Source of the DNA: Acinetobacter venetianus RAG-1 = CIP 110063
GTDB lineage: Bacteria > Pseudomonadota > Gammaproteobacteria > Pseudomonadales > Moraxellaceae
Assembly: GCF_000368585.1 (NCBI RefSeq)
Contig: NZ_KB849558.1
Span: forward strand, 124,001-188,000
DNA length: 64,000 nucleotides
Reading direction: 5' to 3'
How positions within the stretch are numbered: position 1 is the first letter of the stretch; every line of letters begins with the position of its first letter. Below, piece after piece: positions 16,449-24,969 of this stretch. The notes beneath the pieces were generated by a model. The model was not told the DNA's origin, searched no databases, and saw only the letters and a program-made list of their open reading frames with translations. Position numbers and translations under genes: made by a program.

Positions 16449-19217
16449 ATGTTAATGCGGTTTAAGCAGCTTACTTTCTCTCTTTGTTTAATCGGGTTGA
16501 GTGCAGCGTCTTGGTCTCAGACGGTGCTCGTAAAAAGTGAAAAAAATATTGAGGAATATAAATTAGATAATGGTTTTAGAGTTATTCTTGCGCCAAACGA
16601 TAAAGAAAATAAAGTTTATGTAAATACCGTTTATTTAACAGGCTCATTAAATGATCCAAAAGGTAAAGGTGGTCTGGCTCATTTACTTGAACATTTGGCA
16701 TTTAAAGGCACACAAAATGTTAAAGGTGAAGAGTTCCAGCGCCGTTTAGATCAATACACATTAATGACCAATGCCAGTACGGATTATTATTCGACTAAGT
16801 ACTTAAATATTGTTCGCCCTGAAAAAAATGCATTGAATGAAATTCTATACCTTGAGTCTGAGCGTATGGATAAATTGGTGTTGCAAGAAAAGTTCGTTCC
16901 TTCTGAAATTGAAATCGTAAAACGTGAACGTGAAATCCGTATGGATCAACCTTTTGCTGTTTTATTAGATCAGATGTGGAAAGCCGCTTATGGCAATCAA
17001 TATTTAGGTCGTTTGCCGATTGGTGATTTACCAGAGTTAAAATCTATAAAAATGAATGAGCTGAATCAGTTTTATAGAACATGGTATGCACCAAATAATG
17101 CAGTGATGGTGATTTCAGGAAAATTTGATAAGGCTGAAGTTTTAAGCAAAATCGACCAATACTTCAGTCCGATTGCTGCTCGTCCTGTACCTGCACCAGT
17201 GCAAGTGCCAGTCTTAGATTCAAGTAAAATTGAACAACGTCAGTTTACCGTTCAAAAGGGCAGTGACTTAGCCAAATTCCATATTTACATGAATGGAAAA
17301 AATACAGCATTACAACCAACTTTAGCCCTCGCACCTGCACTATATACAATGCAACCAAGTGGAGTGCTGTATAAGAGTATGGTTGAAACGGGTATAAGCA
17401 CAGCTGTGCAATCGACAACATGGCTAGATCAAGATTTTAATGTTGTGTTTATGGGGGCAATTTACGCACCAAATCATGATGCTAAAAAGGTTGATGAATC
17501 TCTAAAGGTCGGGGTTGAAAATAGCCAACCATTTACTGAAGCTGAATTGCAACGTATTAAAAATATTACCCAAAACTCTGCTGATACTATTATGAATGAT
17601 GCGGTGGCTTTAGGTTCTCGTTTAAGTGATTATGCTATTTCATCTCATGGTCAATGGGATCAATATTTTAAAGATTTACAAGCAGTTCAAGATTTAAAAC
17701 TTGATGATGCGAATAAAACACTAAAACAGTTTTTAGTGTCATCACATCGTATTTCAGGCGACATATTACCTACGCCTGAAGATCAAAAGAAAGCGATGAC
17801 TTTAAAAGCAGAGGATAAACCAAAAACTTTGGATCAAACTGCTGAAAAGCCTGAACCAATGAAAGATCCAAGCGTTTATAAACAAGAGGTTGCTCAGTTT
17901 GTAGCCCAGTCTGCACAAGAATTGCAAAAGAATGAGCAGAAGATCAAACGCGGTGAGTTAAAAAATGGGATTCGTTATGCTTTGTTCCCAACATCGACTC
18001 GTGATGATAAAACCTATGCGACGATTAGCTTAGATTTCGGTAACGAAAAATCATTGTTTGGCAAAGGTGTTACTTTAGATTTAACCAGCTATTTAATGCT
18101 GCGTGGTTCTGAGAAGCATACCTTGCAGGAAATTACTGATAAAGCCATTGCTGCAAGTGGTGGTGCATCAGTCAGTTCAAACGGCAATGGTTTTACGATC
18201 GTTGTTCAAGCGAAGAAAGATAAATTTGAGGATTTCTTAAACTTCATTATTGATGTCATTAAGCAACCAAAATTCTCGCAAACGGAATTTGACCTAGCAA
18301 AAAATCAAAGCTTGTCTGTTTTAGATCGACCATATACTGAACCTGCGGTAGTAGCTTCAATGACACTCTCTAAAATTCTAGAGATTTATCAGCCGGGCGA
18401 TTTACGTTATCACTTTGAACCTGAACTTGCGAAAAAAGAAATCAGTAATTCGACTCAAGCTCAAGTGAAACAATTCTATGATCAGTTCTTTGTTACTGAT
18501 CATGCTCAGATTGCTGTGACAGGTGATTTTGATGCGAAGAAAATGCAAAAAACGTTGCAGAAAGCTTTTGGTTCTTGGAAATCAAAACAACCTTATGAAA
18601 AGGTAACTGGGCAATATACCGTCTATAAAGCACAGAAAGTTCATGCACTTTCTGAACAGCGTGAGTTTGGTAGTTATCAAAGTATTTTGGCACTTCCTGT
18701 AGGTTCATATCATCAAGATGCACCAGCATTGATCGTACTCAGCCATATTCTAGGTAATTCGCAATTGTCTTCTCGTTTAGCGCAAGAGTTACGTGAGAAG
18801 AATGCATTAGTTTACGGTTTTGGTAGCGGCTTAGACTTAGATCCAGATGTGAATGATGGTACGCTAAGTATTACGGCAAACTATACTTCTGGTCGTTCTG
18901 ATCAAGTTTCTCAATCTGTACATAAAGTGTTGAATGAGCTTTTGAGTAAAGGTGTGACTGAACAAGAAGTCGAAGCTGCAAAAGCAGACATCATGAAAAA
19001 ACGTGTGACTTCTTTGGAAGATGAACGAAATATTCATGGGATGCTCACTGGTCAATTAGAGCGTAATAAAACGCTACTTGATCGTGCTACTCGAGATCAA
19101 GCACTTGCTAAATTAACCAAAGCAGATGTAGATGCGGTGATTAAAAAATACATCAAGTTAGATCATTTCGTTGAGGTGATGGCTGATCAATATGGACAGG
19201 CTCAAAACTCTCAATAA
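16449..19217 (+). CDS. M16-family zinc metalloprotease (pitrilysin-like), exported
   Basis: 922 aa. A signal peptide of about 23 residues (ending AASWSQ) directs it to the periplasm. The first M16 peptidase domain has the inverted zinc motif HLLEH (about residues 77-81) in GGLAHLLEHLAFKGT, with the distal Glu in the SEIEIVKREREIRMDQP stretch. It is followed by an M16_C domain, a Lys/Glu/Pro-rich linker around residues 440-490, and a second, catalytically inactive M16 pair beginning KRGELKNGIRYALF. This four-domain layout is that of periplasmic pitrilysin-type peptidases that degrade small peptides. ATG at 16449; a second in-frame ATG two codons later is equally possible. It is monocistronic. 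Confidence 0.92.
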   Translation: MLMRFKQLTFSLCLIGLSAASWSQTVLVKSEKNIEEYKLDNGFRVILAPNDKENKVYVNTVYLTGSLNDPKGKGGLAHLLEHLAFKGTQNVKGEEFQRRLDQYTLMTNASTDYYSTKYLNIVRPEKNALNEILYLESERMDKLVLQEKFVPSEIEIVKREREIRMDQPFAVLLDQMWKAAYGNQYLGRLPIGDLPELKSIKMNELNQFYRTWYAPNNAVMVISGKFDKAEVLSKIDQYFSPIAARPVPAPVQVPVLDSSKIEQRQFTVQKGSDLAKFHIYMNGKNTALQPTLALAPALYTMQPSGVLYKSMVETGISTAVQSTTWLDQDFNVVFMGAIYAPNHDAKKVDESLKVGVENSQPFTEAELQRIKNITQNSADTIMNDAVALGSRLSDYAISSHGQWDQYFKDLQAVQDLKLDDANKTLKQFLVSSHRISGDILPTPEDQKKAMTLKAEDKPKTLDQTAEKPEPMKDPSVYKQEVAQFVAQSAQELQKNEQKIKRGELKNGIRYALFPTSTRDDKTYATISLDFGNEKSLFGKGVTLDLTSYLMLRGSEKHTLQEITDKAIAASGGASVSSNGNGFTIVVQAKKDKFEDFLNFIIDVIKQPKFSQTEFDLAKNQSLSVLDRPYTEPAVVASMTLSKILEIYQPGDLRYHFEPELAKKEISNSTQAQVKQFYDQFFVTDHAQIAVTGDFDAKKMQKTLQKAFGSWKSKQPYEKVTGQYTVYKAQKVHALSEQREFGSYQSILALPVGSYHQDAPALIVLSHILGNSQLSSRLAQELREKNALVYGFGSGLDLDPDVNDGTLSITANYTSGRSDQVSQSVHKVLNELLSKGVTEQEVEAAKADIMKKRVTSLEDERNIHGMLTGQLERNKTLLDRATRDQALAKLTKADVDAVIKKYIKLDHFVEVMADQYGQAQNSQ

Positions 19218-19262
19218 TTTATTGAATATAGTGGGTTAGCTTTAGCCCGCAACCTTACTTAG

Positions 19263-19300
19263 ATGCAAGTAGATAGATCATTTCTTTCTGCTTGCATTTT
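19263..19300 (+). terminator. Intrinsic terminator after the M16 protease gene
   Basis: An 11-bp stem with one G-T pair (19263-19273 with 19287-19297) ends in a short T run. A weaker hairpin GGGTTA/TAGCCC lies just before it. Confidence 0.65.
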
Positions 19301-19356
19301 ATTATGCGTACAATCAATTGTTATGATGTTGATCATTATAAATAGAGGAACAAATC

Positions 19357-20322
19357 ATGCTTTGGGCTGTGATCGCGGTCATTCTCGGATTGGTATTATT
19401 AGTTTGGAGCGCAGACAAGTTTATTGATGGCGCTTCAGCAACGGCAAGTCATTTTGGTATGCCACCATTATTGGTTGGTATGGTGATTGTTGGTTTCGGG
19501 ACGTCTGCACCTGAAATTGTTGTTTCTGTGATGGCTGCGATAGATGGCAATCCAGGACTGGCATTAGGCAATGCTTATGGCTCCAATATCGCAAATATTG
19601 CATTAATACTTGGTGTTACTGTTCTAATTCAACCGATCATGGTGCATTCCGCTGTCGTGCGTAAAGAACTTCCTCTGTTATTGCTTGTGACAGGTATTTG
19701 TATTTTCCAGATCTTTGATGGTGTGCTTAGTCGAAATGATGCCATTATTATGCTGTTGATGCTTGTTCTATATATGGGCTGGACGATTTGGCAAGGAATG
19801 AGAAACCAAAGTGATGTATTAAGTCATGAGTTTGATCACCAATTACAAGAGAAAGAAGTTCCTTTAAAAACATCAATATTTCAGTTGATTTTTGGTCTGA
19901 TTGTCTTAGTGATTAGTTCGCGACTATTGGTTTGGGGAGCCGTGGAAATCGCTCAAGCTTTTGGTGTGAGCGAGCTGATTATTGGCTTAACCGTTGTTGC
20001 TGTTGGTACATCCTTACCTGAGTTGGCATCTTCTATTGCAGCGGCCCGAAAAGGAGAGCTTGATATTGCGATTGGCAATGTGATCGGCTCAAATATGTTT
20101 AATACACTTGCTGTGGTTGGGCTTGCTGGCGTAATTCATCCTACGATAGTGCCACCAGAAGTCTTACAGCGCGATATGGTTGTCATGGGCACACTGACAT
20201 TGAGCTTGTTACTTTTCACGTTGAGCTTTAAAGGGCAAGGACGGATTGGACGCGTTAAAGGTAGTATCTGGCTAGTTAGTTTTGTTGCATACACTTGTTA
20301 TTTGATTAATACTGCATTTTAA
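19357..20322 (+). CDS. Calcium/sodium antiporter (CaCA family, YrbG type)
   Basis: 321 aa, about ten transmembrane helices. CaCA exchangers have two inverted repeats with alpha motifs. The first is GFGTSAPEIVVSVMAA plus ALGNAYGSNIANIALILG (residues about 47-90). The second is AVGTSLPELASSIAAA plus AIGNVIGSNMFNTLAVVG (about 212-255). The acidic Glu in each APE/LPE triad binds the cation. A short hydrophilic loop with DHQLQEKEVPLK near residue 155-170 separates the halves. Expected role: Na+ (or H+)/Ca2+ exchange in the inner membrane. ATG at 19357 with GAGGA upstream; it ends at a strong hairpin shared with the convergent DUF3144 gene. Confidence 0.93.
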   Translation: MLWAVIAVILGLVLLVWSADKFIDGASATASHFGMPPLLVGMVIVGFGTSAPEIVVSVMAAIDGNPGLALGNAYGSNIANIALILGVTVLIQPIMVHSAVVRKELPLLLLVTGICIFQIFDGVLSRNDAIIMLLMLVLYMGWTIWQGMRNQSDVLSHEFDHQLQEKEVPLKTSIFQLIFGLIVLVISSRLLVWGAVEIAQAFGVSELIIGLTVVAVGTSLPELASSIAAARKGELDIAIGNVIGSNMFNTLAVVGLAGVIHPTIVPPEVLQRDMVVMGTLTLSLLLFTLSFKGQGRIGRVKGSIWLVSFVAYTCYLINTAF

Positions 20323-20326
20323 ATGA

Positions 20327-20357
20327 AAAAAGGCATTGAAATATTCAATGCCTTTTT
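20327..20357. terminator. Bidirectional terminator between CaCA exchanger and DUF3144 genes
   Basis: A perfect 14-bp stem (20327-20340 with 20344-20357), an ATA loop and A5/T5 ends. Confidence 0.92.
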
Positions 20358-20396
20358 CTTATTGAGGAATGAAATAGTCATTCCCGAATATTCGAA

Positions 20397-20780
20397 TTAG
20401 TGATCATGCTTATGTGCGTGGAAGTCTTCGTTTTTACGGAAGCGAAGATAGTTTTCAAATTGTTCGCAATATTCATCAAAATTATCTTCTAACATCATTT
20501 GGAATTGTTGGAGTAAATAAGACATCACTTGTTCTTTCGCTTCACGCATTTCTTCGCCATCTTTAAAGTTATTGGCAGCAACCCACGTATTAAAACGAGC
20601 AGTGGCGAATAACATAGCCGCGCTAACTTGACCACGTAATTCTTCTGGCTTTGCTTGTTGACCTTTCGGTGGGCGACAGAAATCATTTGCTTGCTTGATA
20701 AACTCATCCGCACGCTCAAAAAACACCGCATTTAAAGCTTCTTCTTCCGTTACATCAGTGGCATTAATTTTTTGAGACAT
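20397..20780 (-). CDS. DUF3144 family protein
   Basis: 127 aa from the ATG at 20780 (MSQKINATDV); the frame runs nine codons further to a weak start that I reject. The protein is soluble, acidic and mostly helical, with segments FFERADEFIKQANDFC, SAAMLFATARFNTWVAA and QVMSYLLQQFQMMLEDNFDEYCEQFENYL. This layout matches DUF3144, a family of unknown function in proteobacteria. The end is His-rich (EDFHAHKHDH) and could bind metal. It stands alone between a terminator and a divergent hypothetical gene 101 bp upstream. Confidence 0.8.
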   Translation of the reverse strand: MSQKINATDVTEEEALNAVFFERADEFIKQANDFCRPPKGQQAKPEELRGQVSAAMLFATARFNTWVAANNFKDGEEMREAKEQVMSYLLQQFQMMLEDNFDEYCEQFENYLRFRKNEDFHAHKHDH

Positions 20781-20881
20781 GGTAATTCCAAACAACAAAT
20801 AAGACACATTATTATAGACAAAGCCTTGTCGAAACTAAACCTTTGCCTTAATCTAAAATAGCCTAAGCAATTCGGATCAAG

Positions 20882-21517
20882 ATGATGCAAGATGCGATCG
20901 CCATTCAAAGTCTAAAAACAGATATTGCCTTACTTCGTCAACATATTTATCCACCACAATACTTGCAGCATGTCGAAGGTTTGCCAATTTATTATGGATT
21001 GAAAGAAGAAGTTGAAGAATATTATCGTCAATGGCAGCCTTTGATCGAAAGAGCACAGCAGTTGTGTCAGCCATTTATGGAAGATGAAGCTGTGAAAGCG
21101 ATTCATCTACCAAGCCATTTGAATTTGCCTTTATTCTTCTTTCATGTAGATCGAATTCGTATTAATAAAACGAGAGCTAAAGAGTCAAAGACCTTTCGTG
21201 GTGTGGCTGCTTTGGTGGAGAAATGCGGGCAGTTTGACACGGATCAAATCTTTGCGATGCAGGAATGGTTGGGAAGTGATGACACGGCAGCTTTAGTCGC
21301 CCATCGTGAATTTATTGATTTAAGAACTTATGTGTTTCAGCATGGACAAAGTGAATATACACGAACACGTTTTTATATGAATGGCGTGATTCTGAGTGTT
21401 GAGCCACATTTTAAATTAGTAGATGCACGGGATAAGCCACGTAAGCAACGTAATGATAGTTATAGTGATCCGATTGCAGATAATGGGATTTGGAAAATTT
21501 TTGGAAAGTATCGGTAA
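20882..21517 (+). CDS. Conserved hypothetical protein
   Basis: 211 aa, starting ATG ATG at 20882/20885. Soluble, with no signal peptide and no membrane helix. Features seen: an N-terminal helical part (LKTDIALLRQHIYPPQYL), an aromatic middle (LNLPLFFFHVDRIRINKTRAKESKTFRGV), a helical region around LVEKCGQFDTDQIFAMQEW and a basic end (RDKPRKQRNDSYSDP). I do not recognise a family. It looks like a genuine gene because codon use is normal for the window and the frame is long. It diverges from the DUF3144 gene, and an intergenic repeat begins some 45 bp past its stop. Confidence 0.7.
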   Translation: MMQDAIAIQSLKTDIALLRQHIYPPQYLQHVEGLPIYYGLKEEVEEYYRQWQPLIERAQQLCQPFMEDEAVKAIHLPSHLNLPLFFFHVDRIRINKTRAKESKTFRGVAALVEKCGQFDTDQIFAMQEWLGSDDTAALVAHREFIDLRTYVFQHGQSEYTRTRFYMNGVILSVEPHFKLVDARDKPRKQRNDSYSDPIADNGIWKIFGKYR

Positions 21518-21562
21518 ATGATTTAATTGAGTATTTTACTCGCAAATATGAGTGTCGGGAGC

Positions 21563-21834
21563 GTCATCTACAACCTGAGCAAGCCAAAGCGATTAAAGCT
21601 TTGGCACAGCGCAAGACAAACGAAGTGCGTAGTTCATGCTCAAGCAAGCTTTCACCTTGCGGTACGGCAAAGATTATTAATCTTTGCTATTCGTACCTCA
21701 GGTTTTGTAGATCTTACGTTGCTATAACCGCAACTCAGGTTTTACCTACTTTTCCCGAAATGAGAAACAACGTTTCGCAAGGTAGGTCTCCGAAGGTATC
21801 TTCTGAAATTGAATGAAAAGTCGGCATGACTCCG
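21563..21834 (+). repeat. Interspersed intergenic repeat, copy A (longest)
   Basis: About 272 bp filling most of the 348-bp gene-free space 21518-21865. It begins GTCATCTACAACCTGAGCAAGC and ends CGGCATGACTCCG. Its first 55 bases match the reverse strand of copy C (38121-38175) at 46 of 55 positions without gaps, and its end matches copies B and C. An inner arm pair ACCTAC...AGGTAGGT can form a hairpin. The open frames across it have no protein-like composition, so I call it non-coding. Confidence 0.7.
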
Positions 21835-21865
21835 ATATGAAATAAACTTAGAAAATGAAAATTTA

Positions 21866-23311
21866 TTACCAAAAAGCGTCTTGAATAGATAGAGTTTTCA
21901 GCTTTTTATCTGCTTTCTTTGCAACATGCGGTTGTTGCGCTTTGACCCAACCTAATGCAAATAGAAATTTTGGTTGTCCTACTGCCTGTTGCTCAAAGAT
22001 TTTTTCAGCAACATAAAGATCATTATAAAAACCTAAATATTCCTGAATCGGTTCAAGTTTATCTAAAAACGGTTGGATATTTTTCTCAGGATAAAGACCT
22101 GCAATAAAGTCGATGCAGTAACGCAATTGTTTAACACGTTTGCGAGTACGGTGTTGCTGCTCAACAGGAAGATCCAGAAACTGAGCCGAGTCTTTTAGAA
22201 TTTTGGCGTACAATTGAGATAAGCTTTTTGCCGCCTGTTTAGATAGTTTGGCTTTATGTTCATTTTCACTATACACAAAGTTTAATAGTGATAAAAATAA
22301 CTGCGTTGTTTTGGGATGACTAAACTGTTGGGCAATGTTATTTGGCTGATTAGTGATCAGCCCAAATTCAAAATGAGACACCTGTTGAACCAAAGGGATG
22401 ACAGCGTCTTTGATTGCATCAAAATCACGAGATTGTCCTAGAGCTTGAAAAATTTCAGCTAATTGGCTTTCCCATGTTGGATCAATTTGTGTCGACCAAT
22501 TGGAAAAATGTTTCAAAGCTGAACGCAAACGGCGTAATCCAACACGCGCTTGATGAACATGAGGGGCTTCTGCTACACCATCTGCAATCGCAGCTGTATT
22601 AGGCAGAATATGGTTCAAGGTATTTTCAACAATCTGTTTTATTGCTTGTTCGGCACTGGCATTTGATTCTAAATTTAACGATTTAGCTTTGGTGGCAGGA
22701 GAAACTTTTTTGCCAATAGCCAATAAATTACCGCGTTCTGCTTTGCTTCTTACATCGAGCCATAACTGATATTTTTCTACCCAAGTTTTAGAGAAAAGAA
22801 TTAAATCTTGAGCAGAACCTTGTTTCAGTTCAAATTCTACCTCACAGATTTTTGCTTGATCGGTAGGTGTACGGATTTCTCCGTCATCTAAGCAGACTTC
22901 TATTTTTGAGTTTTCAAATTCAAATACATGAAAGCTTCTTTGTACATCAGTTTGAAACTGCAAGATTAATTCTGGAGCATTATTACCCAAAATATCACGT
23001 AGGACACTTTGAACAGTTTGGTTATGTTTATAAAGAGATAGATCGAGTTCAGGTTCTTCTGCGCATTTACCCAAGAAAATATCTTCTTCGATACGCTGTA
23101 AATGATTTTTGCTCGCCGCTTTAAATGTCTGTACCCAATGTTCACCTTCTTGACGTAGACGAATCGCAACGTAGTTTTTCGCAAGTAGGCGGTCTGCTGT
23201 ATCGTAATACTTAGCTTGTAAACGAATTTTCTGTGCTTTTTGCTTATTTAAAGTTTGTAAGACATTTTTTTTCTTAGATTCAGGAAGTTGAAATTTTAAC
23301 TCTATTTCCAT
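21866..23311 (-). CDS. CYTH and CHAD domain-containing protein
   Basis: 481 aa from the ATG at 23311 (MEIELKFQL), chosen because AGGAG lies ten bases upstream; 24 more in-frame codons before it lack a site. The N-terminal CYTH triphosphate-tunnel domain starts with the ExExK signature (E2, E4, K6) and spans about residues 1-200. CYTH proteins hydrolyse or bind tripolyphosphate-type substrates with a divalent metal. The CHAD domain follows (about 215-470), with VHQARVGLRRLRSALKHF and RTRKRVKQLRYCIDFIAGLYP. These are His/Arg-rich helices that bind polyphosphate. Likely a cytoplasmic inorganic (tri)polyphosphatase like YgiF, possibly recruited to polyphosphate granules. Confidence 0.9.
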   Translation of the reverse strand: MEIELKFQLPESKKKNVLQTLNKQKAQKIRLQAKYYDTADRLLAKNYVAIRLRQEGEHWVQTFKAASKNHLQRIEEDIFLGKCAEEPELDLSLYKHNQTVQSVLRDILGNNAPELILQFQTDVQRSFHVFEFENSKIEVCLDDGEIRTPTDQAKICEVEFELKQGSAQDLILFSKTWVEKYQLWLDVRSKAERGNLLAIGKKVSPATKAKSLNLESNASAEQAIKQIVENTLNHILPNTAAIADGVAEAPHVHQARVGLRRLRSALKHFSNWSTQIDPTWESQLAEIFQALGQSRDFDAIKDAVIPLVQQVSHFEFGLITNQPNNIAQQFSHPKTTQLFLSLLNFVYSENEHKAKLSKQAAKSLSQLYAKILKDSAQFLDLPVEQQHRTRKRVKQLRYCIDFIAGLYPEKNIQPFLDKLEPIQEYLGFYNDLYVAEKIFEQQAVGQPKFLFALGWVKAQQPHVAKKADKKLKTLSIQDAFW

Positions 23312-23488
23312 GATGTAATGACTCCTGATCAATGAGACTGATAAATATAAAAATGAGTATAACCTGTTGATCTTAACAATCATTGTAAAGTTGTTTTAAG
23401 TTGGAAAAGGATGGTATGCAATGACTTTATTTTGAACAAAAAATGCATTAACGTGTGCTAAGCCTTAGAAGATTAGGATGATCATAAA

Positions 23489-23860
23489 ATGAATGCGCCA
23501 GCAAATTTACCTCAGCCAGTGGAATTCTCTTTGCCTATTAAAAACTACAATGAGTTTTACCGTTTTTATTTAACTGAGCATCGAAATATTACGAGCCGCC
23601 GTTTGCATGTGGTAGGCAGTTCGATCGGTTTGTATTTCTGGAGTAAAGCAATCCGCCAACGCAAGGCAAAATATTTGGCTTATGGTTTATTATCTGGTTA
23701 CGCTTGTGCATGGGTGGGGCATTTCTTCTTTGAACATAATAAGCCAGCAAGTTTCAAGCAACCTTTATATAGTTTTATTTCAGATTGGCGTATGTTGTCA
23801 GATGTTGTACGTGGTCGATTGAGTCTGGTTGATCGTCAGTTTGATAAGATTGATAGCTAA
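23489..23860 (+). CDS. DUF962 / Mpo1-like membrane protein
   Basis: 123 aa. The sequence has the family's two conserved blocks: YRFYLTEHRNITSRRLHVVGS (His in EHRN and RLHVVG) and GHFFFEHNKPASFKQPLYSFISDWRM. The yeast member Mpo1 is an Fe-dependent dioxygenase of 2-hydroxy fatty acids, and the conserved His residues are the likely metal ligands. The bacterial role is unproven. Two short hydrophobic segments around residues 42-52 and 63-80 make it an inner-membrane protein. The IS element begins only 12 bp past its stop, so any native terminator has been lost. Confidence 0.85.
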   Translation: MNAPANLPQPVEFSLPIKNYNEFYRFYLTEHRNITSRRLHVVGSSIGLYFWSKAIRQRKAKYLAYGLLSGYACAWVGHFFFEHNKPASFKQPLYSFISDWRMLSDVVRGRLSLVDRQFDKIDS

Positions 23861-23872
23861 TTATCTTTGTAA

Positions 23873-24912
23873 GGCTTTGTTGCACAAAGGCTTGAAATGC
23901 ACAGCTGCCCCTAAGTGATCCAAATTTAAGTGGCAACTTGGGTATGAGGTTGACCTAATTCTGTAAATTTATTTAAGACTGCCACACGTGCATGAATCTC
24001 GTTGACTTGATTGTTAAAATTTTTAGCGCTGAGTTTATCCCCTAATAATTTGATGCAATGCATCTTGGTTTCCACCAAACTTCGCCGATGATAGCCTGAC
24101 CATTTTTTCCATAGTGTTCTGCCTAAACGTTTAACTGTTCGAAGTAATTCATTTCGCTCCTGAGAATGTGATTTTGTATCTTTCCAAGGTCTTGCATTTT
24201 TTCTAGGAGGAATCACTGCATGCGCTTGTCGATCTGCAATGACTTGACGGCATCTTTTTGTGTCATAAGCTCCATCGGTATAAACAGAGTCTATTTGCTC
24301 ATCCAATGGAATCTGATCAAGTAAATCACTAAGTACCTGTGAATCGCTGACATTATTTGTGGTGAGTTGTACTGCACGTATTTGAAGGGTTTCAGCATCT
24401 ATAGCAATATGAAGCTTATGCCATTGGCGACGATATTCAGATCCATGTTTCTTGCGTTTCCATTCACCTTCACCTAGAAACTTTAAACCAGTAGAGTCCA
24501 CGAGCAGATGTAGTTCATCGCTGCTTTTTTGATAGCTAATCACAATATCAATATGCTTTTGTCTTCTGCATATGGTCGAATAATCTGGTGCTGTCCAATC
24601 TAATCCACAAAGTTTAATCAGGCTCTGAACAAAACCTGTAACCATGCGTAAAGAGAGTCTAAATAGAGATTTGATCATTAAACAGCATTGAATAGCTATG
24701 TCTGAGTAAGTTTGATTTCGACCTTGCTTGCCTTGTGGTTGTGCATACCACTGAGTCTTTGGATCAAACCAAATGGAAATATTACCTCGGTTAATGAGGG
24801 CTCGATTATAGGAAGGCCAATTGGTTGTGCGATAGGTTCTAGGGGCAGGTTTATTCATTTTGAAATTATATGGCTGAATAAATCTTCGTGGCTAGGTTTA
24901 TGCAACAAAGCC
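23873..24912 (-). mobile_element. Complete IS5-family insertion sequence (IS903-like ends)
   Basis: 1040 bp bounded by imperfect terminal inverted repeats. The left end GGCTTTGTTGCACAAA (23873-23888) matches the reverse complement of 24897-24912 at 15 of 16 positions. It encodes one intact DDE transposase on the minus strand. The ends and the transposase resemble the IS903 group of IS5, whose target duplication is normally 9 bp. The flanking 9-mers (23864-23872 and 24913-24921) do not match, so no target duplication is visible. TATCTTT occurs on both sides but is offset from the ends. Confidence 0.92.
23926..24858 (-). CDS. IS5-family DDE transposase
   Basis: 310 aa, intact. N-terminal DUF4372/IS5-type region TTNWPSYNRALINRGNISIWFD, then the catalytic core: first Asp in LLVDSTGLKFLGEGEWK, second Asp in YTDGAYDTKRCRQVIADR, and Glu in RRSLVETKMHCIKLLGDKL. 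The Y-(2)-R-(3)-E-(6)-K-like order around the last motif is typical of IS4/IS5-type enzymes. All three acidic residues are present, so it is probably active. It is transcribed away from modA. Confidence 0.95.
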   Translation of the reverse strand: MNKPAPRTYRTTNWPSYNRALINRGNISIWFDPKTQWYAQPQGKQGRNQTYSDIAIQCCLMIKSLFRLSLRMVTGFVQSLIKLCGLDWTAPDYSTICRRQKHIDIVISYQKSSDELHLLVDSTGLKFLGEGEWKRKKHGSEYRRQWHKLHIAIDAETLQIRAVQLTTNNVSDSQVLSDLLDQIPLDEQIDSVYTDGAYDTKRCRQVIADRQAHAVIPPRKNARPWKDTKSHSQERNELLRTVKRLGRTLWKKWSGYHRRSLVETKMHCIKLLGDKLSAKNFNNQVNEIHARVAVLNKFTELGQPHTQVAT

Positions 24913-24928
24913 GTGTATCTTTATCAAG

Positions 24929-24952
24929 CGATATGTTTTTAGAAATATATCG
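24929..24952. promoter_or_regulatory. ModE-like operator upstream of modA
   Basis: CGATATGT-N8-ATATATCG, 24 bp, has the geometry of the E. coli ModE box (CGTTATAT-N8-ACATAACG) with both outer CGNTAT half-sites kept. It starts 16 bp from the IS end and ends 17 bp before the modA start. In E. coli, ModE with molybdate represses modABC. No modE gene is in the window. Confidence 0.65.
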
Positions 24953-24969
24953 AAATATGAGGATAGAAA

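Noticed and set aside
21490..21816. Open frame of 108 codons after the conserved hypothetical gene
   Set aside because: It runs through the interspersed repeat, has no ribosome site and an unprotein-like composition rich in Cys and Ser.
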